DNA of 64,000 nt from Streptomyces sp. NBC_01304. GTDB lineage: Bacteria > Actinomycetota > Actinomycetes > Streptomycetales > Streptomycetaceae. The translations under genes were made by a program, and so were the position numbers. The notes below the pieces were generated by a model. That model was not told the origin of the DNA, made no database searches, and saw nothing but the letters and a program-made list of their open reading frames with translations. This document shows positions 60,431 to 64,000 of this stretch, in pieces. Each line of letters begins with the position of its first letter. Position 1 is the stretch's first letter. Location: the NCBI RefSeq assembly GCF_035975855.1, contig NZ_CP109055.1:7254001-7318000 (forward strand). The letters are read 5' to 3'.

Positions 60431-61407
60431 CACTCCCCGCCGACCGCATCGGCGTCCGGGGCGTCGTAGGTGTCCGAGGCCGCACCGGTGCCGTCCACCG
60501 GTGCGGCGTGCTGCGTGGCGTTCCGGCCGGGGGCGGAATTGAGCCAGTCGCCGCGGTCCTGCGGGGTGCCGGTGCCGGTGCCGCCGTCCGTCCCGGGGGC
60601 AGTCCCCGAGTCGGTCACGGAGTCGGTCGCGGCGTTCGTCCCGGAGTCAGTCGCGGAGTTCGTGGCCGTGGGGTCGGCCGCCGTCGGGGTCGGGGTCGGG
60701 TCCGGGGACTTGCCGTCGCTGGTCGGAGGCGGCGACTCGAGGTCCTTCGACGACTCCGGCACCGACGAGGGGCCGCCCTTGCGGTACGTCGTGGTGTCGC
60801 TCACCGTCATCATCCGGGCGCCGTCCCAGTGGTAGCGGACCGCCTTCTCGCCGCCGTCCGCGCTGGGGCTGCGCATCACCAGGTCGTTGCCGACGGTCTC
60901 GATCGTGGCGCGCTGGGCGGTGGTGAGCAGGATCGGATAGACCTTCCCGTCCCGCTCGGTGTACGCGGCCAGGATGGTCCGGCCGGTCTCCGTGTCCACG
61001 GCGACGAGCAGCTCCGTCGTGCCGTCGCCGGTGAGGTCCGCGAGCCGGGCGGGGCGGATGCCCGCCCGGCCCGGCTTGGTGATGTCCGCGCGCTTCGCCT
61101 GCTGCTTCATCTGCGGATCGGCGCGCAGCACGTCCCGTACCGGCATCTTCGCGAGGCCGCCCTCGGGCACGTCGAGGTTCTTCAGGGGGCGGGGCGGCGG
61201 CTGATGGGCGGTGGTGTCGGCGGCCGGCGACTTCGACGAACCGCCGGACCAGGACGGCCAGACCGCCTCGGGCCGTGGCTGCGGGGAGACGGAGGGGGCG
61301 GGCTCGCCCGCGGCCAGGCCGTTCTGCGTCGTGGCGCAGCCCGTGAGCGCCAGTGCGGCGAGGGCCGCGGCGGCGGCGCCCTGGAACAGGCGGCAACGGG
61401 AGATCAT
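60430..61407 (-). CDS. Lipoprotein with VCBS-like segment, partner of the kinase
   Basis: A 325-residue lipoprotein from ATG 61407, with lipobox ALTGC (Cys24). RPARLADLTGDGTTELLVAVD resembles an FG-GAP/VCBS calcium-type motif. The C-terminal third is low-complexity Thr/Asp/Ser/Gly (NSATDSGTNAATDSVTDSG), likely a disordered wall-spanning tail. It overlaps the kinase gene by one base, so it probably modulates the kinase outside the membrane, as CseA does for CseC. Inference from context. Confidence 0.8.
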   Translation of the reverse strand: MISRCRLFQGAAAAALAALALTGCATTQNGLAAGEPAPSVSPQPRPEAVWPSWSGGSSKSPAADTTAHQPPPRPLKNLDVPEGGLAKMPVRDVLRADPQMKQQAKRADITKPGRAGIRPARLADLTGDGTTELLVAVDTETGRTILAAYTERDGKVYPILLTTAQRATIETVGNDLVMRSPSADGGEKAVRYHWDGARMMTVSDTTTYRKGGPSSVPESSKDLESPPPTSDGKSPDPTPTPTAADPTATNSATDSGTNAATDSVTDSGTAPGTDGGTGTGTPQDRGDWLNSAPGRNATQHAAPVDGTGAASDTYDAPDADAVGGE

Positions 61408-61675
61408 GGCGGCGGCAGCGTCCGTCTCGGGCTCGGGTCCCGCTGGCGGGAGCATCGGCAAGATGGTGGTGGCCGACCGGGGGGTGCCGGGGATTCGGCA
61501 GGCTCTGTCCGAAGACAGGGCCGAGGGGTCGGCCACCAGAATCGAAGGTAGGCGGCGACCATCACGGGAATCCGGCCGTTGTGTAACAGACAGCCGGAAA
61601 ACAGGCCTGAGTTGATGATTCGGGACTTATGCACCGAGGCTTCGTCCCCCACCGAGACGAGCAGAACCGACACCG

Positions 61676-61697
61676 CCCTCGGCCGAAAGGCCGAGGG
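61676..61697 (+). promoter_or_regulatory. GAAA-capped hairpin before cutA
   Basis: CCCTCGGCC and GGCCGAGGG pair around a GAAA tetraloop, 22 bp before the cutA start. Likely part of the cutA 5' untranslated region; it could affect translation. The other 270 bp between the lipoprotein gene and cutA show no gene. Confidence 0.5.
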
Positions 61698-61719
61698 ACG
61701 ACGACCGAAAGGACCGGGT

Positions 61720-62067
61720 GTGCCGAGCGAGCCCAGGAAACCGAGCGATCCGGACGTACTCGCGGTGCTGACCACCACGGACGCCGCGGCCAAGGCGGAG
61801 GCCCTGGCCCGGGGCGCGGTGGAGGCGCGGCTCGCCGCCTGTGCGCAGATCGCCGGGCCCGTCACCTCCGTCTACCGCTGGGACGGCGCGCTCGCGACCG
61901 ACCAGGAGTGGCAGCTCCTGCTGAAGACGACGACCGACCGCTACCCGGCCCTGGAGGCCTGGCTGACCGAGGCTCATGGCTACGAGACGCCCGAGATCAT
62001 CGCGACGCCGGTGGTGCGGGGGAGCGCGGCGTATCTGGAGTGGGTGCGCCAGGAGACCGCCCGGTGA
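61720..62067 (+). CDS. cutA: Divalent-cation tolerance protein CutA
   Basis: A 115-residue trimeric ferredoxin-like-fold protein. VLTTTDAAAKAEALARGAVEARLAACAQIAGPVTSVYRWDG and the ETPEIIATPV segment are family hallmarks. Despite the name its cellular role is unclear. GTG 61720 has AAGGA seven bases upstream and gives the normal length; the frame is open upstream, but not coding. Coupled to the next gene (GTGA). Confidence 0.93.
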   Translation: MPSEPRKPSDPDVLAVLTTTDAAAKAEALARGAVEARLAACAQIAGPVTSVYRWDGALATDQEWQLLLKTTTDRYPALEAWLTEAHGYETPEIIATPVVRGSAAYLEWVRQETAR

Positions 62068-62615
62068 GCATGCCCACCGGCGAACCGACGCCCGCAAGGG
62101 AGCCGATGCCCGCAGGGGAGTCGACGCCCGCCGAGGGGCGGATGCTGCCCTTCTTCGTCTACGGCACCCTGCGCCCCGGCGAGCACAACCACGACCTCTT
62201 CCTGCGCGGCCGCCTCGCCGCCGAGGAGCCGGGCCTGCTCGCGGGCGCCGTGCTGTACGAGGGTCCCGGCTACCCGTACGCCGTCGAGGCGCCCGGCGGC
62301 GAGGTGCACGGCGAGCTGGTCACCGCGCGGCCCGAGGCGTACCCCGCCCTGCTCGCCGCCCTCGACCGCCTGGAGGACTACGCCCCCGGCGACCCGCACA
62401 ACCTCTATCTGCGCATCGCCCGCGAGGTGACCCGTACCGCCTCCGGAACCCCCATCCGGGCCTGGGTGTACGTCGCCGCCCCCGCCGTGACCGCACGACT
62501 GCGCGCCCACGGCACACCCATTGAGGGCGGCGACTGGCTCAACTTCCGTTCGCGCCGGGCCCGTTCGCCCCGTCCACTCGCTCCGCCCGCTCCACCCGCA
62601 CCGCGCACACCTTGA
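62064..62615 (+). CDS. Gamma-glutamylcyclotransferase-like (GGCT/AIG2 fold) protein
   Basis: A 183-residue protein. After a repetitive PTGEPTPAREPMPAGESTPAE head, the fold begins FFVYGTLRPGEHNHDLF, the YGxLR substrate-binding loop; the likely catalytic Glu is in DRLEDYAPG. The C-terminal 25 residues (RSRRARSPRPLAPPAPPAP) lie antisense to the nitrate reductase 3' end. Start GTG 62064 (overlap) or ATG 62070. Confidence 0.85.
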   Translation: MSMPTGEPTPAREPMPAGESTPAEGRMLPFFVYGTLRPGEHNHDLFLRGRLAAEEPGLLAGAVLYEGPGYPYAVEAPGGEVHGELVTARPEAYPALLAALDRLEDYAPGDPHNLYLRIAREVTRTASGTPIRAWVYVAAPAVTARLRAHGTPIEGGDWLNFRSRRARSPRPLAPPAPPAPRTP

Positions 62616-64000
62616 ACTCGGGCATCCGCGACACCGGGTCGAGCGCGGGGTTCGTGAGCGTGTTGGCCCGGCCCTCGCCCGGCCAGTGGAACGGCATGAA
62701 CACCGTGTCGGGCCGGATCCCCGCCGTGATCCGGGCCGGCGCCACCGCCCGCCCGCGCCGCGAGACGACCGCGAGCGCGTCCCCCTCGGCGGCCCCGAGG
62801 CGCGCCGCGAGCTGCGGGTGCAGCTGTACGAAGGGGCCGGGCGCGGCCGCGTTCAACTCGGCCACCCGCCGGGTCTGGGCCCCCGACTGGTACTGGGCGA
62901 CGACCCGGCCCGTGGTCAGCAGCACCGGGTACTCCCCGTCGGGCTCCTCCGCGGCCGGGCGATGGGCGACCTCCACGAACCGGGCCCGCCCGTCGTCGGT
63001 CGCGAACCGGTCGAGGAACAGCCTTGGTGTGCCCGGGTGTTGGGCCCCATCGGCTCCGGCATCGGCTCCGGCATCGGCATCGGCATCGGCGTCGGGGCCG
63101 GTCCCGTCGGTCGCGGGGCACGGCCAGAAGACCCCGTCCTCCTCGGCGATCCGGCGATAGCTGATCCCCGCATAGTCCGCGGGCCCCCCGGAGCTCGCCC
63201 GCCGCAACTCCTCGAAGACCTCCTCCGGATCGGTCGGGAACTTCTTCTCCAGCCCTTCCCCGACCCCTGCCGTCCCCCCGAGCCGCGCCGCCAGCTCATG
63301 CATGACCTCAAGGTCGCTGCGTACGCCCGCGGGAGCCTGCACGGCCTTGCGCCGCAGCAGCACCCGCCCCTCCAGATTGGTCATCGTGCCCGTCTCCTCG
63401 GCCCACTGGGTCACCGGCAGCACCACATCGGCGAGTTGGGCCGTCTCGGAGAGCACCACGTCCGCGACCGCCAGGAAGTCAAGGGACCGCAGCCGCCCCT
63501 CGATGTGCGCGGCACGGGGCGCCGACACCACCGGGTTGGAGGCCATGACCAGGAGCGAGCGGATGTCCGAACCGAGCGCGTCGAGCAGCTCGTACGCACT
63601 GCGCCCCGGCCCTGGCAACGAGTCCGGGTCGACCCCCCACACCCCCGCGACATGCGCGCGCGCCGCCGGATCGGTGAGCTTGCGGTAGCCCGGCAACTGG
63701 TCGGCCTTCTGCCCGTGTTCCCGCCCGCCCTGCCCGTTGCCCTGCCCGGTCAGACAGCCGTACCCGGACAGCGGCCGCCCGGCCCGCCCGGTGGCCAGAC
63801 AGAGATTGATCCACGCGCCCACCGTGTCGGTGCCCTTGGCCTGCTGCTCGGGCCCGCGCGCGGTGAGCACCATCGCGGCCTCCGGCTCGCAGAACAGCCG
63901 TACGGTCTCCCGCAGTTCGGGCACGGACACGCCCGTGATCCGCTCCACCAGCTCGGGCCAGTGCGCCATCGCGGCGGCCCGCGTCTGTTCCCAGCCGCTC
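62539..64000 (-). CDS. nasA: Molybdopterin nitrate reductase (NasA-like), C-terminal part
   Basis: About 487 C-terminal residues of a bis-MGD oxidoreductase; the N-terminal [4Fe-4S] and active-site Cys lie beyond the window. MGD-binding motifs are ARGPEQQAKGTDTVGAWINLCLATG, LLVMASNPVVSAP, DVVLSETAQLADVVLPVTQWAEETGTMTNLEGRV and, in the molydopterin dinucleotide domain, LLTTGRVVAQYQSGAQTRRV and VFMPFHWPGEG. The assimilatory NasA type is the best fit, serving the NirBD enzyme. Oddity: an Asp-Ala repeat (DADADADAGADAGADG) in a loop. Its 3' end overlaps the convergent GGCT-like gene by 77 bp. Confidence 0.88.
   Translation of the reverse strand, partial: SGWEQTRAAAMAHWPELVERITGVSVPELRETVRLFCEPEAAMVLTARGPEQQAKGTDTVGAWINLCLATGRAGRPLSGYGCLTGQGNGQGGREHGQKADQLPGYRKLTDPAARAHVAGVWGVDPDSLPGPGRSAYELLDALGSDIRSLLVMASNPVVSAPRAAHIEGRLRSLDFLAVADVVLSETAQLADVVLPVTQWAEETGTMTNLEGRVLLRRKAVQAPAGVRSDLEVMHELAARLGGTAGVGEGLEKKFPTDPEEVFEELRRASSGGPADYAGISYRRIAEEDGVFWPCPATDGTGPDADADADAGADAGADGAQHPGTPRLFLDRFATDDGRARFVEVAHRPAAEEPDGEYPVLLTTGRVVAQYQSGAQTRRVAELNAAAPGPFVQLHPQLAARLGAAEGDALAVVSRRGRAVAPARITAGIRPDTVFMPFHWPGEGRANTLTNPALDPVSRMPEFKVCAVRVERAERVDGANGPGANGS

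Overview
The window is chromosomal DNA from an actinomycete, almost certainly Streptomyces. The evidence is very high GC with G/C-ending codons, frequent GTG starts, ATGA/GTGA stop-start overlaps, DUF397/DUF5753 (Scr2/Scr1-type) regulators, paired NarL-type two-component systems, and a zur-znuBCA block lying next to recO, uppS and glyS. Both ends cut genes: a DapA-family gene on the left and a molybdopterin nitrate reductase on the right.

Layout. 1-9.1 kb: a minus-strand peptide-type ABC importer (binding protein, permease, permease/ATPase fusion, ATPase) running into a DapA-family aldolase, then a FadR-type regulator and a GH42 beta-galactosidase on the plus strand; probably one uptake and catabolism locus. 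9.1-17.4 kb: a membrane protein, a secreted protein, recO, uppS, zur, znuB/znuC/znuA (with two Zur-box-like sites and a probable leaderless znuA transcript) and glyS. 17.4-26.4 kb: a two-component pair, an aldo-keto reductase/TetR operon behind a perfect 15-bp inverted repeat, a DUF6243 protein, and two 14-TM-type MFS exporters around an XRE regulator. 26.4-30.9 kb: dus (tRNA dihydrouridine synthase) and ppdK. 30.9-34.7 kb: a carbohydrate ABC importer and a DUF4287/SRPBCC protein. 34.7-38.8 kb: a TetR regulator and MFS exporter with matching operator-like sites, then two short-chain dehydrogenases. 38.9-43.6 kb: truncated haemoglobin, nirD, nirB and a FAD oxidoreductase, preceded by a textbook GlnR-box spacing. 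43.9-46.6 kb: a putative-sensor protein, histidine kinase and response regulator.

46.6-53.9 kb looks like an accessory segment. It has poorly conserved small genes, two DUF5753 proteins, an XRE/TPR-like regulator, a GNAT acetyltransferase, an HATPase anti-sigma-like protein, a DUF397 protein and a secreted barrel protein. It is bordered by gene remnants: an unidentified C-terminal fragment on the left and a headless LysR on the right. One gene in it is interrupted by a single in-frame TGA.

53.9-64.0 kb returns to ordinary chromosome: a ferric-reductase-like flavoprotein, a TSUP permease, a class F sortase with a probable wall protein, an NADPH-FMN reductase, five 28-bp tandem repeats, a lipoprotein/histidine kinase pair lacking an adjacent response regulator, cutA, a gamma-glutamylcyclotransferase-like gene and the nitrate reductase C-terminus. 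Nitrate reductase, nitrite reductase and truncated haemoglobin together suggest assimilatory nitrate use under nitrogen control.

All function calls come from reading protein motifs and context; no database search was run.
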